DNA from: CAWCPR01 sp963797475
GTDB taxonomy: Bacteria > Chloroflexota > Anaerolineae > Anaerolineales > UBA4823
Reading direction: 5' to 3'
NCBI GenBank assembly: GCA_963797475.1
Contig: CAWCPR010000001.1
Coordinates: 1,240,001-1,304,000 of the forward strand
DNA length: 64,000 nucleotides
Positions 15,582 to 23,688 of this stretch are shown here, piece by piece. The position numbers were made by a program, and so were the translations under genes. Under the pieces are notes generated by a model. The model was given only the letters and a program-made list of their open reading frames with translations, was not told the origin of the DNA and did not search any database. The first letter of the stretch is position 1, and each line of letters opens with the position of its first letter.

Positions 15582-17069
15582 TTATAATGGATCATCTTCC
15601 ATCCATGGGAAATCCGGCTCCATATCATGGCGTATCTTACCGATGACGAAAAATAATAAGGCGGCGACTGGCGACATTGTTATCGGGACCCATACAATAT
15701 CACCCAGGTCAACACCCCCTGAAGATTGTGGCCCGGAAACTGAGCTGTTCAATCCGATTGCAGAAGGCGGCGGGCTGGCGGAGAAATTCCCCTGGGGGGG
15801 TGTATATTGAGGAGATGTCCCCAGAGGCGGGGAACTCGCGGCATCTCCGGAAAGGTTTGATTCAGGCTGAGACTGCTCGCCAGATTTCGCATTCAAAACC
15901 AGGGGAGCGTGTTGAACAACCGTCAGATTTTGGGTCTCTGGTGAAGCCGTTAATGGTTCCTGGGCTGGCTGTCCGGAATTGGATCCGGTTTCCGGAACGG
16001 TGAGTGATGCCGGGGGGAAGTTCAACTGTTCCACACCGGCAGCGGTTCCGGAGTCCGGGTTGGTGGAAGTCAGCGGTTCCTGTATGGCGAGGGTTTCAGG
16101 ACCCACTTCTCCGGCTGAAGCTGAATTCGGCTCAGCCGCGGCCGCGATCGCCGGTTGGGCCGGTGGATCGGCTGCCTGTCCCGTTTGTGCTATTTGGGTC
16201 GCAGGATCGGCCTGTGCAGGCGCATCGCCGGCGCTAAATACCCCAATCGCCTGGGGGATCAACCGCTCAGAATAGACGAACCATTGGTTCTGGCAGATCA
16301 ATTGGGTCGACCCGCCTCCATCCAACATCATTATTTTTTCGGCGGCAAAACTCCGCAGAACCGCCGCGGCATCCACCTGGCGGGCGACCTTGGTATTCAA
16401 TAGTAAAAAGATCTCTGCAAAACCGTCCTGGTTGTAATCCGCGATACCAACAAACGTCCTACCGACATAATGCTTGGCCTGTTTGTTCGCATCTTCTTCC
16501 AAACCAGCGACGATATTGGGCGCTGTAGAGGTGTAAAGGTTATCTTTGTTCAGCTCTCGGATGTCCATGTGGTCAGGCCAGATCTCCAGCATCGACTGCT
16601 GCCCGGGGTGGTCGTTCACGCCGTACCCATCGCTGAGGATCGAGCCATCCACTTTCAAGGAAAACGGCAGCCGGGTGGGGTTTTCCGGCATGTAAAAAAA
16701 TTGTCCGTTACTGACACAAAAAGCATTGTCCCCCTCTCCAGAAAGCTCTTGCCAATAATTCTTCAAAGATCGATAGGTGAACCTGGCATCCTCTCCGCCA
16801 AATACGCCTTTGCCGGGGCGCGATTCTCGGACATCTCCATGCAGAAGTTGGATCCCGGCTCCCTTGGACAGATCTACCACCTCGACGAAATCGGGAGATC
16901 CGCCAGGATAGTCTTTTCGATAGAGCTGCACCCCTTCCGCTGAAAGCACCGGGGTAAAACCAGGCGGGATGTCCGGGTTGAACAGAGCGCTGGCTGTGAC
17001 GAGTCGGGATGGGGCTGCGAGGATCAGGAGACAAAATAAGGTTAGAATACCAGATCGGATAACGCGCAT
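15582..17069 (-). CDS. Secreted phosphodiester glycosidase (NAGPA-domain) protein
   Basis: The 495-residue protein has a signal peptide (about 1-27), a NAGPA/phosphodiester glycosidase domain (about 55-275) and a long Pro/Ser/Thr/Gln-rich linker (about 280-440), ending in a C-terminal membrane helix near 452-475. Domain landmarks are AFCVSNGQFFY, LPFSLKVDGSILSDGYG, GRTFVGIADYNQDG and the catalytic-type loop KIMMLDGGGSTQLICQ. Family members remove GlcNAc from phosphodiesters; bacterial substrates are mostly unknown. The C-terminal anchor would hold the enzyme on the outer face of the membrane. It is divergent from a close paralogue at 17551. A consensus promoter lies about 45 bases upstream; no clear ribosome binding site is seen. 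Confidence 0.82.
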   Translation of the reverse strand: MRVIRSGILTLFCLLILAAPSRLVTASALFNPDIPPGFTPVLSAEGVQLYRKDYPGGSPDFVEVVDLSKGAGIQLLHGDVRESRPGKGVFGGEDARFTYRSLKNYWQELSGEGDNAFCVSNGQFFYMPENPTRLPFSLKVDGSILSDGYGVNDHPGQQSMLEIWPDHMDIRELNKDNLYTSTAPNIVAGLEEDANKQAKHYVGRTFVGIADYNQDGFAEIFLLLNTKVARQVDAAAVLRSFAAEKIMMLDGGGSTQLICQNQWFVYSERLIPQAIGVFSAGDAPAQADPATQIAQTGQAADPPAQPAIAAAAEPNSASAGEVGPETLAIQEPLTSTNPDSGTAAGVEQLNFPPASLTVPETGSNSGQPAQEPLTASPETQNLTVVQHAPLVLNAKSGEQSQPESNLSGDAASSPPLGTSPQYTPPQGNFSASPPPSAIGLNSSVSGPQSSGGVDLGDIVWVPITMSPVAALLFFVIGKIRHDMEPDFPWMEDDPL

Positions 17070-17121
17070 TTTCTGTTTTCAAATAGTTCATGACAAGACA
17101 CAAAACTGCGCCCCTGGCGAT

Positions 17122-17150
17122 ATAATAGCACACTTGTTCTAATTTATCAA
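17122..17150 (-). promoter_or_regulatory. Promoter of the leftward phosphodiester glycosidase gene
   Basis: On the minus strand TTGATA (complement of 17145-17150) and TATTAT (complement of 17122-17127) are 17 bases apart, giving a leader of about 45 bases before the ATG at 17069. Confidence 0.7.
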
Positions 17151-17223
17151 GCCTTAGGAAGCCTATCTTATCAGAAAAAGACAATGATCAGCAACGGCTG
17201 CGCCGCCTGCCTCTCCTTAAAGA

Positions 17224-17324
17224 ACAGAACCGGCAGGTTTCATGCCGGTTCTGTCGCAAGCTCCCCAAAAGGTTGCTTATCTTCTAGATAAGCCAAGCGA
17301 CCTGGTGACCCCTCAGTTTGTCGC
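17224..17324. other. Cluster of three hairpins, candidate structured RNA or leader
   Basis: A perfect 12-bp stem with a 7-base loop lies at 17224-17254, a perfect 8-bp stem with a 3-base loop at 17275-17293, and a 5-bp GCGAC/GTCGC stem encloses 17297-17324. The region is outside the leftward transcript, so it belongs to the leader of the rightward gene, to a separate small RNA, or to regulatory DNA. It does not match any riboswitch class I recognise. Confidence 0.4.
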
Positions 17325-17550
17325 CTCCTCTCAGCCGAGCAATATCAGTGTAACGATGAAGCACGATGATGGTAAGATACTGCTACTTTAGGGCCTAATC
17401 CACAGCCTAATGTCATCTTCCATGGATCGCTCACACCCCAAGCCTTTCTAACGTCGCCGTTGAAGGGAGCTCTCAGATGCACGTACAGTTTAACATATTC
17501 TTAACCCGAATGCAATAGGAATCTAATTTTATTTTCTTTAGAATTTCTTT

Positions 17551-19050
17551 GTGAATTCAAAAAAACGTGTCACGCGGCCTAACTATTTCTCCCGGAACGC
17601 AGGATGTCCTCTTCCCGTAAATACCATTCTCAGCTTGTTGATCCTGATCGCGCTTTTCAGCGCCAGTTTCCAGCAGGCCGCGGCTGTAGATCTGCAGCCG
17701 GCGATCCCACCCGGATTCCACCTGATTAAATCAGCCTTTGGCGTGGAATTCTTCCGCAAAGAATATCCGAACGGCAGCCCGGACTTCGTGCAAGTGGTCA
17801 ATCTCAGCCAGGGGGCCTCGATAAAGCTCCTGCACGGCGCGATTGCCAACCCGCGCCCGGGCAAAGGCGTATATGGGGGCGATGATCCATCCATCGTTAT
17901 GCAGCCGCTTCAAGATTACTGGAAGGATTTCCTCAGGTCCCACGCTACAGCTTTCTGCGTTACGAATGGGCAATTTTTTTATCTACAAGAAAGCCCGACA
18001 CGCCTGCCGTTCCCCTTGAAAACAGACGGGGAAATCATCAGCGATGGATACGGTATAAAGGAATTCCCGGGCCAAAAACTGATGCTGGAGATATGGCCTG
18101 ATCGAGTAGACATCCGTGAATTGACCAGGGAAGCGTTATATACCTCTTCCGCCCCGAATATTGTCGCAGGGTTATCAGAAGATGCCAAAAAACGGATCGA
18201 TAAATACGTTGGGCGTACGTTTGTAGGGGTTAGCGACCAGGACGGCGACCGGTTTTTCGAAACCTTCTTGATTTTCAACACCCAGACCGCCCGCCAGGCG
18301 GACGCGGCGAGTATCCTGCGCAGCTTTGGGGCAAAAAAGGTGATGATGCTGGATGGCGGCAGCTCAACTCAGCTCGTTTGCAGAGACCAGGCATACATCA
18401 CAACGGACCGTCCGATTCCCCAGGCTATCGGGGTGCTGGCAGCCAACATCCCGCCATTTTTCGCAAGCGTCGTCAGCCAGCCGGGTCCGTCCATCCTGGT
18501 CGTCGGGGAAAATTTTCGTGCGGAGATCACTTTGAAAAACAGCGGCTCTAGCGGGTGGAAAAATGGGGATACTTACCTGGTAATTGAAGGGGAAGCTCCG
18601 GCCACAGTCGAACGGCTGGCGCTCGAAAAGGATACCTCGCCTGGAGGGACTGCCGTTTTCACCTGGCGCACGAACCCGCTGCTCGAGCCAGGCGTTCTTG
18701 CGATCCATGCCCGCCTGGTGGAAGGAAAAAGCCGTTCTACCAGCGAATTATTGAGCTTTCAGCTCATCGTGATCCCGCCTGAGCTGGCCGCTCAGCGCAG
18801 CGATTTGGAAGAAAAAATAAAACTTTGGCAGGCGCAGCCTCCGGCAGAGCTTAACCGGCTGGCGGAAGCCTGGATTCAATCCCACCTGGCATTGCTTACC
18901 ACCACAACCCTTGCCCAGGAGGATTCGATCCAGGTTGGCGGCGCTGCAGACGCCGACCCGGGTTTCGCGGCTGTGTGGATCCTTACCGTGCTGTTACCCC
19001 TGGGTGCTTTGTGCTTCCTGGCTGTACGCAGGCGACGAAAAAGCGCCTAA
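17551..19050 (+). CDS. Secreted phosphodiester glycosidase with C-terminal Ig-like domain
   Basis: The 499-residue protein is a close paralogue of the divergent neighbour: signal segment (about 23-46), then the NAGPA domain (about 60-310) with AFCVTNGQFFYL, LPFPLKTDGEIISDGYG, GRTFVGVSDQDGD and KVMMLDGGSSTQLVC. Unlike the neighbour, it continues into an NBR1-type Ig-like domain (about 312-415, FRAEITLKNSGSSGWKNGDTYLV) used for binding, then a helix and a C-terminal membrane anchor. The GTG start has no good ribosome binding site. The stop codon overlaps the convergent LLM oxidoreductase gene by 4 bases. It probably trims a surface glycan phosphodiester, but the substrate is unknown. Confidence 0.82.
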   Translation: MNSKKRVTRPNYFSRNAGCPLPVNTILSLLILIALFSASFQQAAAVDLQPAIPPGFHLIKSAFGVEFFRKEYPNGSPDFVQVVNLSQGASIKLLHGAIANPRPGKGVYGGDDPSIVMQPLQDYWKDFLRSHATAFCVTNGQFFYLQESPTRLPFPLKTDGEIISDGYGIKEFPGQKLMLEIWPDRVDIRELTREALYTSSAPNIVAGLSEDAKKRIDKYVGRTFVGVSDQDGDRFFETFLIFNTQTARQADAASILRSFGAKKVMMLDGGSSTQLVCRDQAYITTDRPIPQAIGVLAANIPPFFASVVSQPGPSILVVGENFRAEITLKNSGSSGWKNGDTYLVIEGEAPATVERLALEKDTSPGGTAVFTWRTNPLLEPGVLAIHARLVEGKSRSTSELLSFQLIVIPPELAAQRSDLEEKIKLWQAQPPAELNRLAEAWIQSHLALLTTTTLAQEDSIQVGGAADADPGFAAVWILTVLLPLGALCFLAVRRRRKSA

Positions 19051-20045
19051 TCCTGTGCAAATGTATCGATCAACAGCTTGACGTCGCCGCCGACCGGGTA
19101 GAGGATCGGGCAGGTGCAGCCATGCTTGCGATATTCGTTCACCTTAAGGCGGGCTTCATCTGGCGTGCCGGAGGCGCTGATGCGCAGGATCAAATCCTCG
19201 GGGACCAGGTGTTTCGCCTTGCGGATCTGCTCTTTCGTGGCCGGCCAACCCAGGATAGACTGGATTTCGTCCACAACGCTTTGCGAAACCCCGGAAGCCT
19301 TGGCGATGTGGGGCTGCTGCGCCAGGTACTGCGTGAGCAGCTCGCGGGTTGTATCGATCGCCCGGTCGTGATCGTGATCCACCGAGCATACCACCAATTG
19401 GGGCCGGTCGAGGTCCTCCAGCTTGCGGCCCACGCTGCGAGCGCCTAGGTCCAACAACTCCAGGGCTTTATCGTTATACTCCGGCGGGACGCAGTAGTTC
19501 AACACTGCGCCATCCGCGATCTCCCCGGTCAATTCCATCATTTTGTCGCCCGTCGCGCCGATCATGATCGGCACATTGCGCGGCTCGCGCCGCCCATGGA
19601 CCACATCCAGCTCGATCCCGTCCACGTGATGGAATTCGCCGTGAAATGTCACCCGTTCCAAATTGAGTAAGCGCCTGAGGACTTCCACCGTCTCGCGCAT
19701 GGCGGTCAGCGGCTTGCTGCGCTGGATACCCACGTTGCGCGCCAGCGGATCCCACCAGGCGCCAATCCCACAAATGACCCGGTTTGGCGCCAGATCGTCC
19801 AGGGTGAGGAAGGTGGCAGCCAGCAGGCCGATGTTGCGCGTCCAATTGTTGATTACGCCCGAAGCCACCTTGATGCGCTCCGTCACGGCGGCATAGGCGG
19901 CCATCGGGACAATGGCATCCCGCACCAGTCGAGATTCGGCCTGCCAGACGGCCTCAAAACCGCGCTGTTCGGCATAGCGTACATAGTCCAGCCCATCGCG
20001 CAAATCATGAGCGTCTTGTAAATACAGAGCAAAACGTTCGGGCAT
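19047..20045 (-). CDS. LLM-class F420-dependent oxidoreductase
   Basis: The 332-residue protein has the luciferase-like monooxygenase fold of F420 enzymes related to methylene-tetrahydromethanopterin reductase: FALYLQDAHDL, AEQRGFEAVWQAES, TERIKVASGVINNWTRN (the non-prolyl cis-peptide strand area), LDDLAPNRVICGIGAWWDP and NVPIMIGATGDKMMELTGEIADGAVLN. The substrate cannot be inferred. GGAGG sits before the ATG. It is the last gene of a ten-gene minus-strand run that makes F420, which supports F420 rather than FMN as its cofactor. The gene ends 4 bases inside a convergent gene. Confidence 0.88.
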   Translation of the reverse strand: MPERFALYLQDAHDLRDGLDYVRYAEQRGFEAVWQAESRLVRDAIVPMAAYAAVTERIKVASGVINNWTRNIGLLAATFLTLDDLAPNRVICGIGAWWDPLARNVGIQRSKPLTAMRETVEVLRRLLNLERVTFHGEFHHVDGIELDVVHGRREPRNVPIMIGATGDKMMELTGEIADGAVLNYCVPPEYNDKALELLDLGARSVGRKLEDLDRPQLVVCSVDHDHDRAIDTTRELLTQYLAQQPHIAKASGVSQSVVDEIQSILGWPATKEQIRKAKHLVPEDLILRISASGTPDEARLKVNEYRKHGCTCPILYPVGGDVKLLIDTFAQD

Positions 20046-20068
20046 AAGGCCTCCAGGATCGGGTGGGT

Positions 20069-20710
20069 TTATTCGTAGGATGGCAGGAAGGTGCTGGCAT
20101 TCACAACGCAGCCTTCCAATTCATCGCTCACTTTATCCAGGTCTTCAGGTAGATCGACGTCCAGCGCTAGAGAAGGCAAGTCGAGAATCTCCAGGCGTGC
20201 GCCGGCCTGTAAAGCGCGATCGCAGTGCCGTTGGAACGAACCGGGTCCAAAATCGTACTCGATCAGGCCAACCGGACAGACTAACAAAGCATTCGTGCCT
20301 TTGCGGTGCCGGTCCGGAGCCACAACCACTACCGGCGGGTCTTTGGCTTGCGCCAGCATGGCTCGCACGTCCTCTGGAGTAATTAATGGCAGGTCGGCGG
20401 GTATGACCAACACGCCACGCGTGGCGTAATTTTTCGCGACAATCGTAGCCCTGGCCAAGGCTACGTTAAGTTTCGGCGCTCCATTTTCTTGTACGGTTCG
20501 AGCCCCATGATCGCGGGCGAGCGCAAGCGCCCCAGGGTCACGACTGATTACTAACACATGTTCAATTTCCGAGATCGCCGTCAATGTGTCAAGCGTGTGC
20601 ATGAGCAGGCGGCGATTTAAATCGGCACGCTCATCGGGTGTAAGCACATCTGCCAGGCGCGATTTGCCATGTCGAAGAGGTTTGACAGGGACGATGGCCC
20701 ACAATGTCAT
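20069..20710 (-). CDS. cofC: 2-phospho-L-lactate (or phosphoenolpyruvate) guanylyltransferase
   Basis: The 213-residue protein is a CofC/FbiD nucleotidyltransferase: WAIVPVKPLRHGKSRLADVL (about 3-22) is the substrate/GTP loop, followed by VLVISRDPGALALA, LVIPADLPLITPEDV with the metal-binding Asp, and DRHRKGTNALLV. It joins phospholactate or PEP to GTP and releases pyrophosphate, the first committed step of F420 assembly. I chose the internal ATG at 20710 because GGGAG precedes it and the VPVKPL motif then starts at residue 6, as in the family. A 172-base gap with weak hairpins separates it from cofD, unlike the tight spacing elsewhere in the operon. Confidence 0.9.
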   Translation of the reverse strand: MTLWAIVPVKPLRHGKSRLADVLTPDERADLNRRLLMHTLDTLTAISEIEHVLVISRDPGALALARDHGARTVQENGAPKLNVALARATIVAKNYATRGVLVIPADLPLITPEDVRAMLAQAKDPPVVVVAPDRHRKGTNALLVCPVGLIEYDFGPGSFQRHCDRALQAGARLEILDLPSLALDVDLPEDLDKVSDELEGCVVNASTFLPSYE

Positions 20711-20882
20711 CTTTATGTCTCCCAATGCTACGCAGATAGCCTTGCTTTGTGAATGTTGAACCAAGTTTCTTGGTCATTTTGATTGGCGCTTGGGCGAAAT
20801 TTCTCTTCCAACAATTAGCAAAAGGGGAACGTCACACACAATTTGTCCCCCCAGAAGGCATGGCGATGCCATCTGTATCAAG

Positions 20883-21840
20883 CTAGTCATCCGAGCGCTG
20901 GTCCTCCACCAGGCTTTCCCCAAATTCGAGCACCTCCTCCGCCAGACGCAGGCGGTCTTGCGGCGTATTCATAATCGAGTCGGTAACCTTGGTCTCGATC
21001 CCCAAGTCATTCACTTCTTGGGCCAGGCCGGCGTCCTGGCGGTCCAGCACAAAACCGGACAGCAACGAACCATAGTGTCGCGCCACTGAAAGGGCTGAAG
21101 GCTCAATTCCCAATTCAGCATACATTTTCGCGGCCGGCCCTTTGATCGCCTGGCCCCCGATAATGGGGGATATGGCGACCACCGGCAGATGCCCATCTTC
21201 CAATACGGTGTGAATTCCCGGCACTGCCAGGATCGGGCCAATGCTCACCCATGGGTTGGAGGGGCAAATCACCACCAGGTGTGTCTTTCGAAGCGAGTTC
21301 GAGCACCCCTGGCGCGGGCTGCGCCTGTTCCACACCTTCGAAACGGAAACCGGTCACCCGCGGATGACAATGGCGGTGGACAAAATACTCCTGAAATGGT
21401 AATTCGCCTTCATCAGTATACACCCAAGTCGGGACGTTGTCATCAGTCGCCGGCAGCACAGGATGGCGAATCCCCCAGGCCTGACAAAAGTGACGGGTGA
21501 TCTGGCTGAGAGGTTGGCCGCGGCGCAGGCGGCGGGTTCGTTCGAGATGGACCCCCAGGTCTTTGTCACCCAACCGGAACCAGGCCGGGCCTCCGAGTTC
21601 GCTCAGGCTTTCCAATGCCTGCCAGCTTTCGCCGGTGCGGCCCCAACCTGTCGCCGGGTTGGCGATGCCTGCCAGGGTGTAGCATACGGTATCCAGATCC
21701 GGGCAGATGGACAATCCCATGTGCTCGAAATCATCCCCGGTATTGACGATGATGGTGAGTGATTCGGGGGGAAGCGCCTGGGCAAGCCCATCCGCCAGCT
21801 TGGCGCCGCCCACCCCTCCAGCCAGTGCAACGACATTCAT
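20883..21840 (-). pseudogene. cofD: 2-phospho-L-lactate transferase, frameshifted in this sequence
   Basis: The first frame (21840 to about 21300) gives MNVVALAGGVGGAKLADGL, IIVNTGDDFEHMGLSICPDLDT, WFRLGDKDLGVHLERT and the conserved TDEGELPFQEYFV. The second frame (about 21300 to 20883) gives THLVVICPSNPWVSIGPIL and VVAISPIIGGQAIKGPAAKM. Together they form an intact CofD/FbiA protein of about 318 residues that transfers the lactyl-phosphate to the deazaflavin Fo. The frames are joined by one extra base in about 21280-21300, near an ACACAC run. Because the rest of the pathway is intact, a sequence error is likely, though a true mutation is possible. The ATG lies 8 bases after the stop of the upstream fusion gene. 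Confidence 0.85.
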
Positions 21841-21848
21841 ATTCGGCG

Positions 21849-22871
21849 TTAGCGGATAAAAATCGATACTTCATCAACCGGACGGCGCGGGCGCGGCGCG
21901 GGGATCTTGGCCGGGTAGCCCAGCAGGAGCAAGCCCTGCGGATCCCATTCAGCGGGTAAACCCAGGGAAAGGCGCACCGTCCGGCGAGCGAACAGCGGCG
22001 CGCAGATCCAAACGCCGCCCAGCCCCTCACTGTGGGCAGCCAGGAGTAAGTTTTGGCCAGCCAAAGCGACGCTCTGCACGCCCATCAAATATTCAGCCTG
22101 CTGGCGGGATGCATCGGGGTAATGGTCGCCCACGCTGGTATCCAGGCACAACAGGATGTCCAGCGGAGCTTCCAGGATGCGTTGGCGCGAGCGCTGCACC
22201 TGCGCATTCACATCCTGCGGAGCCAGACCGTCCGCAATCAGATCACGGCGAAAATCGGCGCCCATGGAATCCGCCAGGCGTACTTTGGCCGCTTGTGTGG
22301 CGAGCACGGCGAAGCGCCAGGGTTGGCGGTTGTGCGAAGAAGGCGCCCAGGTAGCAGCCTCTAAAATCCTGCGGACAACCGCATCCGCCACAGGCCGGTC
22401 CTGAAAACGGCGCACCGAACGACGCGAGGCGATGAGGTCCATCCCAGTTTGTTGTTGGCGGCGGATCAGGGTTGCACTCATGCTGCCGCTGTTCAAAAAA
22501 CGCAGGATTGTCTGGGTCTCCGCCTCGTCGCATCCCAACAGCAGTTTCATCTCAACATCCCGCTTCTTTAAATCCACAGTTAAGATCAAGCCATTCAGGG
22601 TTTTTTCGGGCAGAGCGCCCAGCCAAACGTCAATTCCTCCCTGATCCTGGGCGATTGTGCCATCCAGGTAGCCATAATCCAGGGGATACACCAGATCTGA
22701 GTAGCTTGGGTGAGCGCTTCCTTTTGGCCGGTCGATGACGATTTGGCAGTCTTCCACCAACTGATCCAGGGATGCCCAAAAATTTTCATGGTACTGCATA
22801 TCGAAATCCGATGCCAAGGAGGGATTCTGTGGGTTCGAATTCATACTTGCGCCGCGCCGATACGATGGCAT
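21849..22871 (-). CDS. Fusion: inorganic pyrophosphatase-like domain plus FbiB-type nitroreductase
   Basis: The 340-residue protein has two parts. Residues about 42-138 match a family I inorganic pyrophosphatase-like domain: DRPKGSAHPSYSDLVYPLDYGYLDGT, DQGGIDVWLG, then LTVDLKKRDVEMKLLLGC. Residues about 145-340 form a nitroreductase-fold domain like the C-terminal half of mycobacterial FbiB, with ASRRSVRRFQDRPV, APSSHNRQPWRF and GLGGVWICAP. FbiB reduces dehydro-F420. In the pyrophosphatase part the middle Asp of the usual DxDxxD motif is Gly, so catalysis is uncertain. Pyrophosphate is released by CofC, so hydrolysis would pull F420 synthesis forward. The start could also be the ATG at 22844. 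It lies between cofE and cofD. Confidence 0.82.
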   Translation of the reverse strand: MPSYRRGASMNSNPQNPSLASDFDMQYHENFWASLDQLVEDCQIVIDRPKGSAHPSYSDLVYPLDYGYLDGTIAQDQGGIDVWLGALPEKTLNGLILTVDLKKRDVEMKLLLGCDEAETQTILRFLNSGSMSATLIRRQQQTGMDLIASRRSVRRFQDRPVADAVVRRILEAATWAPSSHNRQPWRFAVLATQAAKVRLADSMGADFRRDLIADGLAPQDVNAQVQRSRQRILEAPLDILLCLDTSVGDHYPDASRQQAEYLMGVQSVALAGQNLLLAAHSEGLGGVWICAPLFARRTVRLSLGLPAEWDPQGLLLLGYPAKIPAPRPRRPVDEVSIFIR

Positions 22872-22883
22872 GCATAAGCCTGT

Positions 22884-23666
22884 TCAGCGGAACAAATCTT
22901 GATCCTTGGGCCTCAACAATTCATCCAGCGAGGCTTCTCGCAGCAAATAAGGAAAGCCGCGCACGTGAATAGCAGGCGAGCCCTCGGCTGCCTGGCCCAT
23001 CAGCAGTGAAGCGGCCGCCGCCAGCTCATCTGCGGCGCCGACTTGGGTGATCTTAAGCCGAAATCCGAAAAGATCCGGTTGGCCGCGCAGGTCAATCAGG
23101 CCGGGCAGGCCGGACAGGCCAATCGCTATCCCGACCGTGCCAAGACGCCAGGCGCGCCCATGCGAATCGATAATCACGACGCCCAGCCGCACCCCGCTGG
23201 CGGCTTCCAACCTCCGGCGAATGGCGTGTGCAGAAGCATCCGGGTCGCGTGGCAGCAGCAAGACCCAGTTCTCCGCCTGCGAATCGGGCTCGCCAGCCAA
23301 CGCCGGGCGCACATTCGAATGATCGACGCCGGCGCTGGCGCACACAAACCCCAGGCGGTGTTCGACGATAATCGTGCCGGGGCGGGTGCGTAAAACCTCT
23401 TTACTTTCTCTCAGGATTACTTCAACCAGGCGTGGGTCTTTTTGGGTTTCAAGAGCTAAAGCAATCGCCCGCGGCGATGGTTGAACCTCTTCCAGGTTCA
23501 CCAGGCGACCTTCAGCTTTTGAGACGATTTTTTGCGCAAGAACAAGAATATCACCATCCAGCAGCGTGATCCCAGCCTGCGCTAAGGATTGCAGCAGGAT
23601 TTCTGCCAGGTCAGCTCCAGGCTGAACCATGGGGATACCGGGCAGCACGGTCAGGCTCATGCTCAT
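22884..23666 (-). CDS. cofE: Coenzyme F420-0:L-glutamate ligase
   Basis: The 260-residue protein matches CofE: LPGIPMVQPGADLAEILLQSL, DGDILVLAQKIVSKAEGRLVNL, VEHRLGFVCASAGVDHSNV, and SGVRLGVVIIDSHGRAWRLGTVGIAIG. The CofE fold adds glutamate to F420-0 using GTP. I chose the ATG at 23666, with a G-run five bases upstream, over a far upstream ATG; an ATG two codons downstream is also possible. CofE stands alone here, whereas in mycobacteria it is the N-terminal half of FbiB. In this operon the FbiB reductase half is instead joined to a pyrophosphatase-like domain in the next gene. Confidence 0.9.
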   Translation of the reverse strand: MSMSLTVLPGIPMVQPGADLAEILLQSLAQAGITLLDGDILVLAQKIVSKAEGRLVNLEEVQPSPRAIALALETQKDPRLVEVILRESKEVLRTRPGTIIVEHRLGFVCASAGVDHSNVRPALAGEPDSQAENWVLLLPRDPDASAHAIRRRLEAASGVRLGVVIIDSHGRAWRLGTVGIAIGLSGLPGLIDLRGQPDLFGFRLKITQVGAADELAAAASLLMGQAAEGSPAIHVRGFPYLLREASLDELLRPKDQDLFR

Positions 23667-23688
23667 GGAACCCCCATACGGCAGCATT

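Larger units (their letters stand above)
17070..17550. other. 480-bp divergent intergenic region with several hairpins
   Basis: The region separates two divergent phosphodiester glycosidase genes. It contains the promoter of the leftward gene at 17122-17150, three hairpins between 17224 and 17324, and an AT-rich stretch before the GTG at 17551. No protein-coding signal is visible. Confidence 0.6.

Noticed and set aside
17224..17324. Known riboswitch in the divergent intergenic region
   Set aside because: The conserved cores of the c-di-GMP, cobalamin, TPP and SAM classes are not present.
20711..20764. N-terminal extension of cofC up to 20764
   Set aside because: The 18 extra residues have no match to CofC, and the internal ATG at 20710 has a good GGGAG site.
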